DNA of 64,000 nucleotides from Clostridia bacterium (GCA_017620395.1 JAFZQJ010000012.1:1-64000), one strand, 5' to 3'. Numbered from the stretch's first letter, positions 48,792 to 57,350 are shown. Numbers and translations are program-made. Notes: generated by a model not told the origin, from the letters alone.

Positions 48792-50498
48792 ATGAGCTTA
48801 TCCGAAAGCGCTCTCGGCCGCGTCGAATCCGCGCGCAGGTCGGTTCTTGTCGTTGACGACGAGCTTATCAACAGAATAATGCTCGGCCATATTCTCGGGA
48901 ATGACTACGACGTCGTTCTCGCGGAAAACGGCGCGCAGGCGCGCGACGTTCTTGAGGAACGCGGCGAAACGATCTCCATAGTGCTGCTCGATCTGATGAT
49001 GCCCGTTATGGACGGCTACGAGCTGCTCGAGATCATGAGAGCTGATCCGAAGATGCGTCACATCCCCGTCATCGTCGCGACCTCGGAGCGCGAAGCCGAG
49101 GTGCGCAGTCTCGAGATGGGCGCCGCGGACTTCATCGAGAAGCCCTACAACGCGCCGGAGGTCATACTCGCGCGCGTGCGCCGCTCTATCGAGCTCGCCG
49201 AGGACGCCAGCATAATCAGCGCGACCGAGACGGACTCCCTCACGGGGCTTTATATCAAGCAGTTCTTCATCGAATACTGCGGCAGGGCGGATTTCTACGC
49301 GCAGGACAAGCCCATGGACGCCGCCGTGCTGAATATCAACCGGTTCCACCTTGTCAACGAGCTGTTCGGTCAGGAGGCGGGCGACAAAGCGCTCGTCGTT
49401 CTCGCCGCGCATCTCCGTTCGATCGCCGTTGAAGTCGGCGGCTTCGCCGGCAGGGGCGAAGCGGATACCTTCTACCTCTATCTGCCGCACCGCGACGACT
49501 ACGTTGATATCCTCAACGGCGCGGGAGCGGTTCTGACGGAGGCGCTTCCGGATACGCACATCAGCATCCGCCTCGGCGTCTATCAGAACGTCGACAAAAG
49601 CATCACGCTGGAGCGCCGCTTCGATCACGCGAACCTCGCCTCGAGCCGCTTCCGCGGCGGGCACGAGTCGCACGTCGGCTTCTACGATTCGAGCATGCAC
49701 GACCGCGAGCTTTATACCGAGCGCCTGCTTGCCGACGCCGACAGGGCGATCGCGGAGCGTCAGTTCAGGGTCTATTTCCAGCCGAAATACAACATAAAGG
49801 GCGACCGCCCCGTGCTTTGCAGCGCGGAGGCGCTGATACGCTGGATCCATCCGGAGCTCGGCTTCGTCAGCCCCGGCGCCTTTATCCCGGTATTCGAGGA
49901 GCACGGAATCATCCACAAGCTCGACGTTTTCGTCTGGAACGAAACGGCGGCGCAGATACGCCGCTGGCGCGAAGAATTCGGCTTCACTCTGCCGGTCTCG
50001 GTAAACGTTTCCCGTGTGGATATGCAGACCGACGGCTTAGAGGAGCAGCTCGCGCGGATAGTGAAGGATAACGGTATCGGATTCGCGGATCTGCGGCTCG
50101 AGGTCACCGAGTCCGCTTACGCCGAAGACGAGAGCGCCGTCGTCGGGATCGTTTCCAACCTGCGCGAGCTCGGCTTCAGGATAGAGATGGACGACTTCGG
50201 CAGCGGGTATTCGTCGCTGAATATGCTGAGCGAAATGCCGATCGACACGCTGAAGCTGGATATGCGCTTCGTGAAGAATCTGACCGCGGGATCGAAGGGG
50301 CTCCGCATGATCGAGCTGGTCGTCGGAGTCGCGAAGTTCCTCGAGGCTCAGGTGATCGCCGAGGGCGTTGAAACCGCGGAGCAGGTGGAGCTGCTGCGCG
50401 GCTGCGGCTGCGACATGGTGCAGGGGTATTACTTCTCGAAGCCGGTCCCGCCGGAGGATTTCGCGCGGTTCATCGCCGCCGGGAAGGAAAACGGATAA
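48792..50498 (+). CDS. Response regulator with degenerate GGDEF and active-type EAL domain
   Basis: A 568-residue cytoplasmic c-di-GMP phosphodiesterase under receiver control. The REC domain (about 15-135) has VVDDE and the phosphoacceptor Asp in LLDLMMPVMDG. The GGDEF-like domain (about 150-310) reads GRGEAD at the active site, so it should not make c-di-GMP. The EAL domain (about 325-565) keeps the catalytic set: EALIRW, NVSR, EVTES, DDFGSGYSSL, TLKLD, AEGVET and the Q in VQGYYFSKP. It should hydrolyse c-di-GMP to pGpG when signalled. I chose the ATG at 48792 because GGGAGTG lies 5 bp upstream. An HPt gene follows by 13 bp, and a c-di-GMP riboswitch operon lies next door. Confidence 0.95.
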   Translation: MSLSESALGRVESARRSVLVVDDELINRIMLGHILGNDYDVVLAENGAQARDVLEERGETISIVLLDLMMPVMDGYELLEIMRADPKMRHIPVIVATSEREAEVRSLEMGAADFIEKPYNAPEVILARVRRSIELAEDASIISATETDSLTGLYIKQFFIEYCGRADFYAQDKPMDAAVLNINRFHLVNELFGQEAGDKALVVLAAHLRSIAVEVGGFAGRGEADTFYLYLPHRDDYVDILNGAGAVLTEALPDTHISIRLGVYQNVDKSITLERRFDHANLASSRFRGGHESHVGFYDSSMHDRELYTERLLADADRAIAERQFRVYFQPKYNIKGDRPVLCSAEALIRWIHPELGFVSPGAFIPVFEEHGIIHKLDVFVWNETAAQIRRWREEFGFTLPVSVNVSRVDMQTDGLEEQLARIVKDNGIGFADLRLEVTESAYAEDESAVVGIVSNLRELGFRIEMDDFGSGYSSLNMLSEMPIDTLKLDMRFVKNLTAGSKGLRMIELVVGVAKFLEAQVIAEGVETAEQVELLRGCGCDMVQGYYFSKPVPPEDFARFIAAGKENG

Positions 50499-50511
50499 GG
50501 GAGGATACGAT

Positions 50512-50853
50512 ATGATAACCGTTGATAAACTGAGGGAATGGGGCGCCGCCGTCGACGAAGGGCTCGCCCGCTGCATGAATAACGAAAGCTTTTATCTCAT
50601 GCTCGTCGGCAAGTCGCTTGAAGGCGGCCAGATAGACGAGCTCGAGGCCGCCCTGTCGGAAAAGGACCTTACCCGCGCGTTCGAAGCCGCGCACGCGCTG
50701 AAGGGCGTTTGCGGCAACCTTTCGCTGACTCCGCTTTTCAAGCCCGTCAGCGAGATGACCGAGCTGCTCCGCGCCGGAACGGATACGGATTACTCCGCGC
50801 TTCTCGCGGAAGCGAAAACGCAGTGGGCGCGGCTTAACGAGCTGGCCGGATAA
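50512..50853 (+). CDS. Histidine phosphotransfer (HPt) protein
   Basis: A 113-residue all-helical HPt protein. The phosphorylatable His lies in AFEAAHALKGVCGNL (HxLKG motif, about residue 62). It shuttles phosphate between receiver domains in a phosphorelay. GGGAGG precedes the ATG, 13 bp after the EAL gene stop, so the two are one operon and the REC domain of the EAL protein is the obvious acceptor. The best donor candidate in the window is the hybrid kinase at 29052, which has receivers but no HPt domain. The family call is secure, the partners are inferred. Confidence 0.93.
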   Translation: MITVDKLREWGAAVDEGLARCMNNESFYLMLVGKSLEGGQIDELEAALSEKDLTRAFEAAHALKGVCGNLSLTPLFKPVSEMTELLRAGTDTDYSALLAEAKTQWARLNELAG

Positions 50854-50969
50854 AGAGCGCTTTCCGCCGCTTCCGCTTTGTCATTTTGCCGAATAAAAGC
50901 CGCGTACCCGAGGCAAATTCGGTCACAATCACAGTTTTGCCGATTTGTGTCAAAAATGATAAAAATGGG

Positions 50970-50998
50970 TTGCATTTCCGCGCGTTTTGATTTATAAT
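50970..50998 (+). promoter_or_regulatory. Promoter of the xpt leader
   Basis: TTGCAT (50970-50975), 17-bp spacer, TATAAT (50993-50998). The region from 50854 to 50969 holds nothing else I can support. Confidence 0.75.
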
Positions 50999-51029
50999 AT
51001 TGACATACAAGACGAAGGAGTGAGGGCGT

Positions 51030-51101
51030 ATGAAAACGGTGTATATCCTCTGCGGAAAAAGCTTTTTCAGCGAGCCTTCGCGCCTTTCTGCGTCCTTATA
51101 G
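51030..51101 (+). CDS. Putative 23-residue leader peptide upstream of xpt
   Basis: A short frame MKTVYILCGKSFFSEPSRLS plus three residues. It begins 25 bp after the presumed transcription start, has AAGGAG 9 bp upstream, and ends 9 bp before an intrinsic terminator. That layout is what a translation-dependent attenuator looks like. It is Ser/Leu-rich with no run of one codon, so the sensed signal is not obvious. It may be a chance frame; the good ribosome binding site and placement are the only support. Confidence 0.5.
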   Translation: MKTVYILCGKSFFSEPSRLSASL

Positions 51102-51110
51102 CGTCTTGCT

Positions 51111-51138
51111 GCGCCCGTATCTTCGCGGGCGCGTTTTT
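51111..51138 (+). terminator. Intrinsic terminator in the xpt leader
   Basis: Stem GCGCCCG / CGGGCGC with an 8-nt loop, then GTTTTTGTTT. It lies 87 bp before the xpt start and after the leader ORF, so xpt expression must depend on read-through. GGGCG at 51024-51028, at the leader ORF start, could pair with the 5' arm as an alternative. Confidence 0.78.
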
Positions 51139-51224
51139 GTTTGAAAAATCCGCGTTCTGACAAAGAACGCAAAACGGCTTTTCGCTCCGGAAGGGAAGCG
51201 GATCGCGCAAACGGAGATGTATAT

Positions 51225-51797
51225 ATGCGCCTGCTCGAGGAACGTATAAAAAAAGACGGCGTCGTGAAGGGGAAGGACGTGCTCAAGGTCGACAGCTTCC
51301 TCAACCATCAGATCGATCCGATGCTCACCGACGCCATGGGCAGGGAGTTCTACCGCCTTTTCAGGAACGAAAACGTCGACAAGCTCCTCACTATAGAGGC
51401 GTCCGGCATCGCGGTCGCCGTTATGACGGCGAGGTATTTCGGCAAGCCGCTCGTCTTCGCGAAAAAGTCGCGCACGTCCAATATGGCGGACGGTGTCTGG
51501 ACGGCGAAAGCGTTTTCGTTCACGCACGGAGTCGAGAACACCGTCATGGTTTCGAAGCAGTATCTCAGTGAAGGCGAACGCGTCCTGCTGATCGACGATT
51601 TCCTCGCCAACGGCTGCGCTCTCCGCGCTCTGCGCGATATCGTCATGCAGGCGGGAGCGATCCCCGTCGGAGCGGGCGTCGTCATCGAGAAGGCGTTCCA
51701 GCCCGGCGGCGACGGACTTCGCAAAGAGGGGCTGCGCGTCGAATCGCTCGCGCGGATAAGCTCGATGAGCGAGGAGAACGGCGTCGAGTTCTGCTGA
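51225..51797 (+). CDS. xpt: Xanthine phosphoribosyltransferase
   Basis: Purine salvage enzyme that makes XMP from xanthine and PRPP in the cytoplasm. 190 residues, normal for Xpt. The PRPP-binding loop reads VLLIDDFLANGCAL (about residues 120-133). The N-terminal MRLLEERIKKDGVV, VDSFLNHQIDP and the KKSRTSNM loop are characteristic of Xpt. I chose the ATG at 51225, with GGAG 8 bp upstream; the frame open from 51141 lacks support. It lies behind a leader ORF and terminator, and 52 bp before a guanine riboswitch that governs the next genes. Confidence 0.95.
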   Translation: MRLLEERIKKDGVVKGKDVLKVDSFLNHQIDPMLTDAMGREFYRLFRNENVDKLLTIEASGIAVAVMTARYFGKPLVFAKKSRTSNMADGVWTAKAFSFTHGVENTVMVSKQYLSEGERVLLIDDFLANGCALRALRDIVMQAGAIPVGAGVVIEKAFQPGGDGLRKEGLRVESLARISSMSEENGVEFC

Positions 51798-51849
51798 CGC
51801 TGCGTCTTCAATATTAGTAAAACCGAATAAAACAACAGAAAATATCAAC

Positions 51850-51920
51850 CGCTTATATATCCTTTGAGATATGGTCAAAAAGTTTCTACCGGGCTGCCGT
51901 AAATTGCCCGACTATAAGCA
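51850..51920 (+). promoter_or_regulatory. Guanine-type purine riboswitch
   Basis: The aptamer closes with GCTTATA (51851-51857) and TATAAGC (51913-51919). Inside are the conserved GATATGGTC, AGTTTCTACCGGGC and GCCGTAAATTGCCCGACTAT elements of the purine riboswitch. The specificity base is C in CCGACTAT, predicting guanine (or hypoxanthine) rather than adenine. A terminator follows at 51943. It controls the BMP nucleoside transporter operon. I see no strong promoter between xpt and the aptamer, so read-through from xpt may contribute. Confidence 0.94.
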
Positions 51921-51942
51921 GGATCTTCTTGTCTTTGCTTTC

Positions 51943-51976
51943 AGTACGGGAACGGCTCGGTTCCCGTACTTTTTTT
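51943..51976 (+). terminator. Terminator of the guanine riboswitch
   Basis: Stem AGTACGGGAAC / GTTCCCGTACT (11 bp) with a 6-nt loop and a run of seven T. It lies 22 nt after the aptamer, as expected for a guanine-off transcriptional switch. Confidence 0.88.
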
Positions 51977-52062
51977 CGTGGCAGGCGCCGCGCTTCACAC
52001 GGTATTCAATCCGGAGGGATATGAATAAATAAACAAAAACAACAAGAAAGAGGAGAAAAACC

Positions 52063-53322
52063 ATGAAAAGAACTCTCAGCATCATTCTTGCCATCGTCTT
52101 CGCTCTGTCCTGCTGCTTCGCTCTCGCGGCCTGCGGCAAGGAATCCGAAGGCACCGGTTCCGGCGACAACGGCGACGCCGCGGCCCTGAAGATCGGCGCC
52201 ATCCTCGTCGGCGACGAGACCGAAGGCTACACCAAGGCTCACATGGACGGCATAAAGGCCGCCGCCAAGGAGCTCGGCATCGCGGACGACCAGATCATCT
52301 GGAAGTACAAGATCGAAGAGACCGACGCCGTTACCGAAGCCGGCAAGCAGCTCATCAACGACGGATGCACCTACATCTTCTCCAACTCTTACGGTCATCA
52401 GGACTATATGCTCGGCCTCGCGAAGGAGAACAGCGATATCCACTTCGTCTCCATGACGGGCGACACCGCCGACAAGAACGGACTTGACAACTTCAGCAAC
52501 GCGTTCACCCGCGTTTATGAATCCCGCTACGTCTCCGGCGTGGTCGCCGGCCTCAAGCTCCAGGAGCTCATCGACGCCGGCAAGATCGCCGATAAGAACA
52601 AGGACGGCGACAACATCCGCATCGGCTACGTCGGCGCTTATCCCTACGCTGAAGTCGTTTCCGGTTACACCGCTTTCTATCTCGGCATAAAGTCCATAGT
52701 TCCGAACATCGTTATGGACGTTCAGTACACCTCCAGCTGGTTCGATTTCGATAAAGAGAAGGCCGCCGCCGAGCTGCTCATGAGCAGAGGCTGCGTCATC
52801 ATCGGCCAGCACGCCGACTCCGCCGGCGCGCCCACCGCTGTCCAGGAAGCCTTCAAGAAGGGCGAAGTCGCCTACTCCGTCGGCTACAACGTCTCCATGC
52901 TCGACGCCGCTCCGGACGCCGCTCTTACCTCCGCCTCCAACAACTGGAAGGTTTACTACAAGTTCGCTTTCGAGAAGGCCCTGAAGGGCGAGAACATCCC
53001 CACCAACTGGGCCGAAGGCTACGACAAGGACGCCGTTGAGATCACCGAGCTCGGCAAGTCCGTCGCCGAAGGCACTCAGGCCAAGGTCGACGAGACCATC
53101 GCCAAGATCAAGTCCGGCGAACTCAAGGTTTTCGACACCAAGACCTTCACGGTCGGCGGCAAGGAAGTTACCGAAGCTTTCGCCACCGATACCGACGGCG
53201 ACTGGGTCAACGATAAGGACAACGTCGTTTACGACGGCTATTATCACGAGTCCGACGTCCGCAGCGCGCCTGCGTTCAATCTCCGCATAGACGGAATCAC
53301 CGAACTCAACCCCGAAGGCTGA
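52063..53322 (+). CDS. BMP-family nucleoside-binding lipoprotein
   Basis: A 419-residue Med/BMP-family substrate-binding lipoprotein (lipobox ending LAAC near residue 25) of a nucleoside ABC importer. Typical segments are GAILVGDETEGYTKAHMDG, FSNSYGHQD, RIGYVGAYPYAEVVSGYTAF and GQHADSAGAP. The BMP family relates to the Bacillus YufN (NupN) guanosine-binding protein, and the upstream guanine riboswitch fits purine nucleoside uptake. AGAGGAG precedes the ATG. A perfect hairpin separates it from the ATPase gene, so more binding protein than transporter is likely to be made. Confidence 0.94.
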   Translation: MKRTLSIILAIVFALSCCFALAACGKESEGTGSGDNGDAAALKIGAILVGDETEGYTKAHMDGIKAAAKELGIADDQIIWKYKIEETDAVTEAGKQLINDGCTYIFSNSYGHQDYMLGLAKENSDIHFVSMTGDTADKNGLDNFSNAFTRVYESRYVSGVVAGLKLQELIDAGKIADKNKDGDNIRIGYVGAYPYAEVVSGYTAFYLGIKSIVPNIVMDVQYTSSWFDFDKEKAAAELLMSRGCVIIGQHADSAGAPTAVQEAFKKGEVAYSVGYNVSMLDAAPDAALTSASNNWKVYYKFAFEKALKGENIPTNWAEGYDKDAVEITELGKSVAEGTQAKVDETIAKIKSGELKVFDTKTFTVGGKEVTEAFATDTDGDWVNDKDNVVYDGYYHESDVRSAPAFNLRIDGITELNPEG

Positions 53323-53338
53323 TACTGCGAATGATCAA

Positions 53339-53365
53339 GGGAAGCCGCCGTCCCGGCGGCTTCCC
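53339..53365 (+). other. Intra-operon hairpin after the binding-protein gene
   Basis: Perfect 12-bp stem GGGAAGCCGCCG / CGGCGGCTTCCC with a 3-nt loop, followed by TCCTTTAC. The T run is poor, so it is probably a stabilising hairpin or partial terminator that raises binding-protein mRNA relative to downstream genes. Confidence 0.7.
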
Positions 53366-53397
53366 TCCTTTACTGCTGATATACCCCGGAGGAACAA

Positions 53398-54966
53398 ATG
53401 AACGAAAAACGCACACCGGTCATCCAGTTAAAAGGGATAACAAAGCGTTTCGGAACCAAAGTGCTTGCCAACGACAACATCACTATGGACGTCCTTGACG
53501 GCGAAGTCCTTGCGCTCCTCGGCGAGAACGGGAGCGGAAAGACCACGCTGCTCAATATGCTGTCGGGTATCTACTATCCCGACTCCGGCGAGATCTACGT
53601 CAGGGGCAAACACGTTTCGATCAAGAGTCCGCACGACGCGTTCCTGCTCGGTATCTGTATGATACACCAGCACTTCAAGCTCGTCGACGTTTTCACGGCG
53701 ACGGAGAACGTCCTGCTCGGACTGAAAGAAAAAGGCCGCCTCGATCTGAAGGCGGCGGCGAACCGTATCCGCGAGATATGCGGCGAATACGGCTTCGAAG
53801 TGGACCCCGATCAGAAGGTCTACGACATGACCGTCTCGCAGAAGCAGACGCTCGAGATAGTCAAGGCGCTTTACAGAGGCGCCGACATACTCATTCTTGA
53901 CGAGCCCACCGCGGTCCTCACGCCGCAGGAGACCGAAAAGCTGTTCTCGGTCATCCGCAATATGCAGGCGGCCGGCAAGACCATAATCATAATCACACAT
54001 AAGCTTCAGGAAGTCCTCGCCATTTCCGACAGGGTAGCGATCCTTCGCAAAGGCGAATACATAGATACGGTCAAAACGTCCGAGACCTCGGTCGCCGAGC
54101 TTACCGAAAAGATGGTCGGCAAAAAGGTCGAGCTCAACATCGCCCGTCCCGAAGTCAAGGACCGCGAGCTGCGTCTCAAGGTGTCCGGACTGTCCTGCAA
54201 AAACGCCGAAAACGTCGACGTGCTGAAGGACGTTTCGTTCGAGGCGTACTCGGGCGAGATACTCGGCATTGCCGGCATCTCCGGCTGCGGACAGAAGGAG
54301 CTTCTCGAATCAATAGCCGGACTCCAGAAGATCGAGCCCGGAGCCGAGATAACCTATACCTATCCCACGGGAGAAACGGAAACGCTCATCGGCAAGACCC
54401 CCAAGCAGATACGCAAAATGGGCGTATCGCTCTCCTTCGTCCCCGAGGACCGTCTCGGTATGGGACTCGTCGGCGGCATGGGCATGACCGAGAATATGCT
54501 GCTCAAGGATTACAACCGCGGAGCGTCGCCGCTGACCGACAAAAAGCCCTCGAAGGAGCTCGCGGAGCGTATCCGCGAAGACCTCGGAGTCGTAACTCCG
54601 TCGATCTCGACGCCGGTGCGTATGCTTTCCGGCGGCAACGTCCAGAAGGTGCTCGTCGGCAGAGAGCTCGCCTCCGCGCCCACGGTGCTTATGACCGCCT
54701 ACGCCGTCAGGGGGCTTGACATCAACACGTCTTACGTTATATACGATCTGCTCAACGAGCAGAAGCAGAAGGGCGTCGCCGTAATATTCGTCGGCGAAGA
54801 GCTCGACGTGCTCCTCGCGCTGTCGGACAGGATACTCGTCCTGTGCGGCGGCCGCATAAGCGGAGTGCTCGACGCCCGCGCCACCACCAAAGAAGAGGTC
54901 GGCTACCTTATGACCAATCTGCCGGAAGCCGCGGAAGGAGGGAAAGCGGATGACGATAAGGAATAA
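53398..54966 (+). CDS. Nucleoside ABC transporter ATP-binding protein (two NBDs)
   Basis: A 522-residue duplicated ATPase of the sugar/BMP importer type (YufO/NupO-like). NBD1 has the Walker A GENGSGKTT (about residues 42-50), a VSQKQ signature in place of LSGGQ, and Walker B ILILDEPTA. NBD2 has a degenerate Walker A (GISGCGQKE), a good signature LSGGNVQK and a Walker B lacking the acidic pair (VLMTAYAVRGLD), as usual for second halves in this family. GGAGG precedes the ATG. The 3' end overlaps the first permease gene by 17 bp. Confidence 0.95.
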   Translation: MNEKRTPVIQLKGITKRFGTKVLANDNITMDVLDGEVLALLGENGSGKTTLLNMLSGIYYPDSGEIYVRGKHVSIKSPHDAFLLGICMIHQHFKLVDVFTATENVLLGLKEKGRLDLKAAANRIREICGEYGFEVDPDQKVYDMTVSQKQTLEIVKALYRGADILILDEPTAVLTPQETEKLFSVIRNMQAAGKTIIIITHKLQEVLAISDRVAILRKGEYIDTVKTSETSVAELTEKMVGKKVELNIARPEVKDRELRLKVSGLSCKNAENVDVLKDVSFEAYSGEILGIAGISGCGQKELLESIAGLQKIEPGAEITYTYPTGETETLIGKTPKQIRKMGVSLSFVPEDRLGMGLVGGMGMTENMLLKDYNRGASPLTDKKPSKELAERIREDLGVVTPSISTPVRMLSGGNVQKVLVGRELASAPTVLMTAYAVRGLDINTSYVIYDLLNEQKQKGVAVIFVGEELDVLLALSDRILVLCGGRISGVLDARATTKEEVGYLMTNLPEAAEGGKADDDKE

Positions 54967-56143
54967 CGACCGCGAGCCGTTGATACATCTGACGAAACGC
55001 GCTCCGCTGCCCGGATTCGCGGGGCTGCTTATCAGGGCGGGGGCGTTCGTATTCGCCGTCCTGTTCTGTGCGCTCGTCGTCTGGCTGATGATCGGCGTCG
55101 ACCCGATCACGTTTTTGAAGACGATGTTCACCGGCTCGTTCGGCATACAGAAGCTCGAGAACGCCAAAAACTTCACCTCCTTCTGGCGCATTTTCACCTC
55201 GAGCTACTTCTGGACGACCGTCAAGACCGGATGCAAGCTGCTGCTTCTCGCGGTCGCGCTCGCTCCGGCGTTCAAGATGAAGTTCTGGAACATCGGCGCG
55301 GAGGGACAGTTCCTCGCGGGAGCGATCTCCGCCACCTACATAATGTTCAACTATCCGGGGCTCAACCCCTTCGTGCTCCTTCTGCTCATGCTGGTCGTCA
55401 GCCTGATAACGGGAGCGATCTGGGGAGTCATCCCCGCGATCTTCAAGGCGAAGTTCAACACGAACGAGACGCTGTTCACGCTCATGATGAACTATATCGT
55501 CATCAAGATCGTCGACTTCTTCTTCAATAAGTGGAGAGGAGTCAAATCCGCGCTCGGCATCATCAACATCGACTCCGAAGCCGGCTGGATCAGATCCATG
55601 TGGAAGGGCACCGAGTCCGCCTGGTACAAGAACGAGGATCTGATCTTCATGATCGCCGTCATAGTTATCGCAGTGCTGATGTATTACTACCTGCGCCTGA
55701 CGAAGCACGGCTATGAAATAGCCGTCGTCGGCGATTCGCAGAACACCGCCAAATACGCGGGCATCAGCGTCAAGAAGGTCATCATCCGCACGATGGCGCT
55801 CTCCGGCGCGCTCTGCGGACTGTGCGGATTCCTCTGCGTTTCGGCGCAGGGGCACACCGTGAACTCAAGCCTCGCGGGCGGATACGGCTTCACCGCGATA
55901 ATCGTCGCGTGGCTGTCGAAGTTCAACACCTTCACGATGATGGGCGTTTCGCTGCTGATAGTCGCGCTCGAGAACGGCTCTGCGCTGATGTCGAACACCT
56001 ACAACGACCTCGGCTTCTCGGTCGCGTTCGGCAAGATAATCGTCGGCGTGATGCTGCTGTTCGTCATCGGCTGCGAGTTCTTTATCAACTATAAGGTCAA
56101 CTTCCGTTCGCGCAAAGCTCAGAAGGAGGCGGTCGAAGCATGA
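54950..56143 (+). CDS. Nucleoside ABC transporter permease 1
   Basis: A 397-residue membrane permease of the branched-chain/BMP type (YufP/NupP-like), with about eight to ten helices. Landmarks are WNIGAEGQFLAGAISATY, NTNETLFTLMMNYIVIK and the cytoplasmic coupling loop GDSQNTAKYAGISVKKV. These match the permeases of guanosine-type importers. It overlaps the ATPase gene by 17 bp and the second permease by 4 bp (ATGA), indicating coupled translation. AAGGAGG lies inside the ATPase gene. Specificity is inferred from the riboswitch. Confidence 0.94.
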   Translation: MTIRNNDREPLIHLTKRAPLPGFAGLLIRAGAFVFAVLFCALVVWLMIGVDPITFLKTMFTGSFGIQKLENAKNFTSFWRIFTSSYFWTTVKTGCKLLLLAVALAPAFKMKFWNIGAEGQFLAGAISATYIMFNYPGLNPFVLLLLMLVVSLITGAIWGVIPAIFKAKFNTNETLFTLMMNYIVIKIVDFFFNKWRGVKSALGIINIDSEAGWIRSMWKGTESAWYKNEDLIFMIAVIVIAVLMYYYLRLTKHGYEIAVVGDSQNTAKYAGISVKKVIIRTMALSGALCGLCGFLCVSAQGHTVNSSLAGGYGFTAIIVAWLSKFNTFTMMGVSLLIVALENGSALMSNTYNDLGFSVAFGKIIVGVMLLFVIGCEFFINYKVNFRSRKAQKEAVEA

Positions 56144-57126
56144 TATTTGTCTGGATACAAAAAGCCATCGGATTCGCCGCTTTCATCGCGCTCGCGGCGA
56201 TGGGCGAGCTGCTGACCGAAAAATCGGGCGGCCTCAACCTCGGAACTCCGGGAACGATGTGCGTCGGCGCGGCGGCGGGATTCATCACCGCCTTCCGCTA
56301 TTGCAACGCCGTCGCGAACCCGAGCGTTGTTATGGTCATTCTGCTGACGCTGCTGACCGCGTTCGCCGCGTCGGTGCTTATGGGGCTGATATACAGCTTC
56401 TTCACCGTCACGATGAGGATAAACCAGAACGTCGTCGGCCTCGTTATGACGATCTTCGGATGCGGCCTCGCGGAGTTCCTGTCTATCTTTTTCATTAAGT
56501 CGGAGTCGGGCAACGTCCGCTGCGACTTCGCGAACACCGTCTTCACCGCGCGGATACCGTTCCTTTCGGAAAAGCTCGGCGTAGTTTCCGACCTGCTTTT
56601 CAGCTACGGCTTCATGTTCTATCTGACGATAGCGCTCGCGGTGATAATGACGCTCGTATTCAACAAGACGAGAACGGGGCTCAACCTCCGCGCCGTCGGC
56701 GAAAGTCCGGCGACCGCGGACGCGGCGGGCATCAACGTTACGCGGTATAAATACGCCGCGGCGTGCATCGGCAGCGGCATCACCGGCCTCGCCGGAGTCT
56801 ACTGCGTGATGGAGTTCAAGAGCGGCGCGTGGGCTACGGCGGACCTCGCCAGCATCCAGGCGTTCGGCTGGCTTTCGGTCGCGCTCGTCATATTCGCGTT
56901 CTGGAAGCCGCTGAATCTGCTCTGGGGCTCGCTGATATTCGGCATCTTCTACTGGGCGTATCTGTACCTGCCGGAGCTGCTGAACGTTCAGCTTTCCACC
57001 GACCTTACGCAGATGCTGCCGTATATCATCACGATAGTCGTTCTGATAATCGTCAGCTTCCGCAAGAAAAAAGAAAACCTCGGTCCCGCGTCGTTAGGCG
57101 TGACGTATTTCCGAGAAGAACGCTGA
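56140..57126 (+). CDS. Nucleoside ABC transporter permease 2
   Basis: A 328-residue membrane permease (YufQ/NupQ-like), partner of the preceding one. Landmarks are LTEKSGGLNLGTPGTMCVGA near the N terminus, NVVGLVMTIFGCGLAEF, and the coupling loop LRAVGESPATADAAGINVTRYK. It ends in a charged tail (FRKKKENLGP). The ATG overlaps the preceding stop. It closes the guanine-riboswitch operon; repeats and a terminator hairpin follow within 60 bp. Confidence 0.94.
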   Translation: MIFVWIQKAIGFAAFIALAAMGELLTEKSGGLNLGTPGTMCVGAAAGFITAFRYCNAVANPSVVMVILLTLLTAFAASVLMGLIYSFFTVTMRINQNVVGLVMTIFGCGLAEFLSIFFIKSESGNVRCDFANTVFTARIPFLSEKLGVVSDLLFSYGFMFYLTIALAVIMTLVFNKTRTGLNLRAVGESPATADAAGINVTRYKYAAACIGSGITGLAGVYCVMEFKSGAWATADLASIQAFGWLSVALVIFAFWKPLNLLWGSLIFGIFYWAYLYLPELLNVQLSTDLTQMLPYIITIVVLIIVSFRKKKENLGPASLGVTYFREER

Positions 57127-57184
57127 CGCACGCCATCCCGAGGGCGAAGCCCGAGGGATCCCCCGAATAAGCAGAAACACCCGG

Positions 57185-57218
57185 ACACCTCCCTCAGACG
57201 AGGGAGGTGTCATTTTTT
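57185..57218 (+). terminator. Terminator after the nucleoside transporter operon
   Basis: Stem ACACCTCCCT / AGGGAGGTGT with a 6-nt loop, followed by CATTTTTT. The 3' side can also fold into a second hairpin with GCAAAAAATGAC. Confidence 0.7.
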
Positions 57219-57239
57219 GCTGGCAAAAAATGACGGAGG

Positions 57240-57350
57240 GAGTGAAAACTGCCGCGAAGCGGCAATATCACTTGTCCGAAGGGCAAATATCACTGCCGCA
57301 AAGCGGCAATATCACTATCGCGTCAGCGATAATATCACTGCGCCGCAGGC
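57240..57350. repeat. Hairpin array with AATATCACT linkers (array 3)
   Basis: Four palindromes with different stems (TGCCGC/GCGGCA twice, TTGTCC/GGGCAA, TATCGC/GCGATA) are joined by the constant linker AATATCACT. The architecture is the same as the second array near 7.8 kb. Confidence 0.72.
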
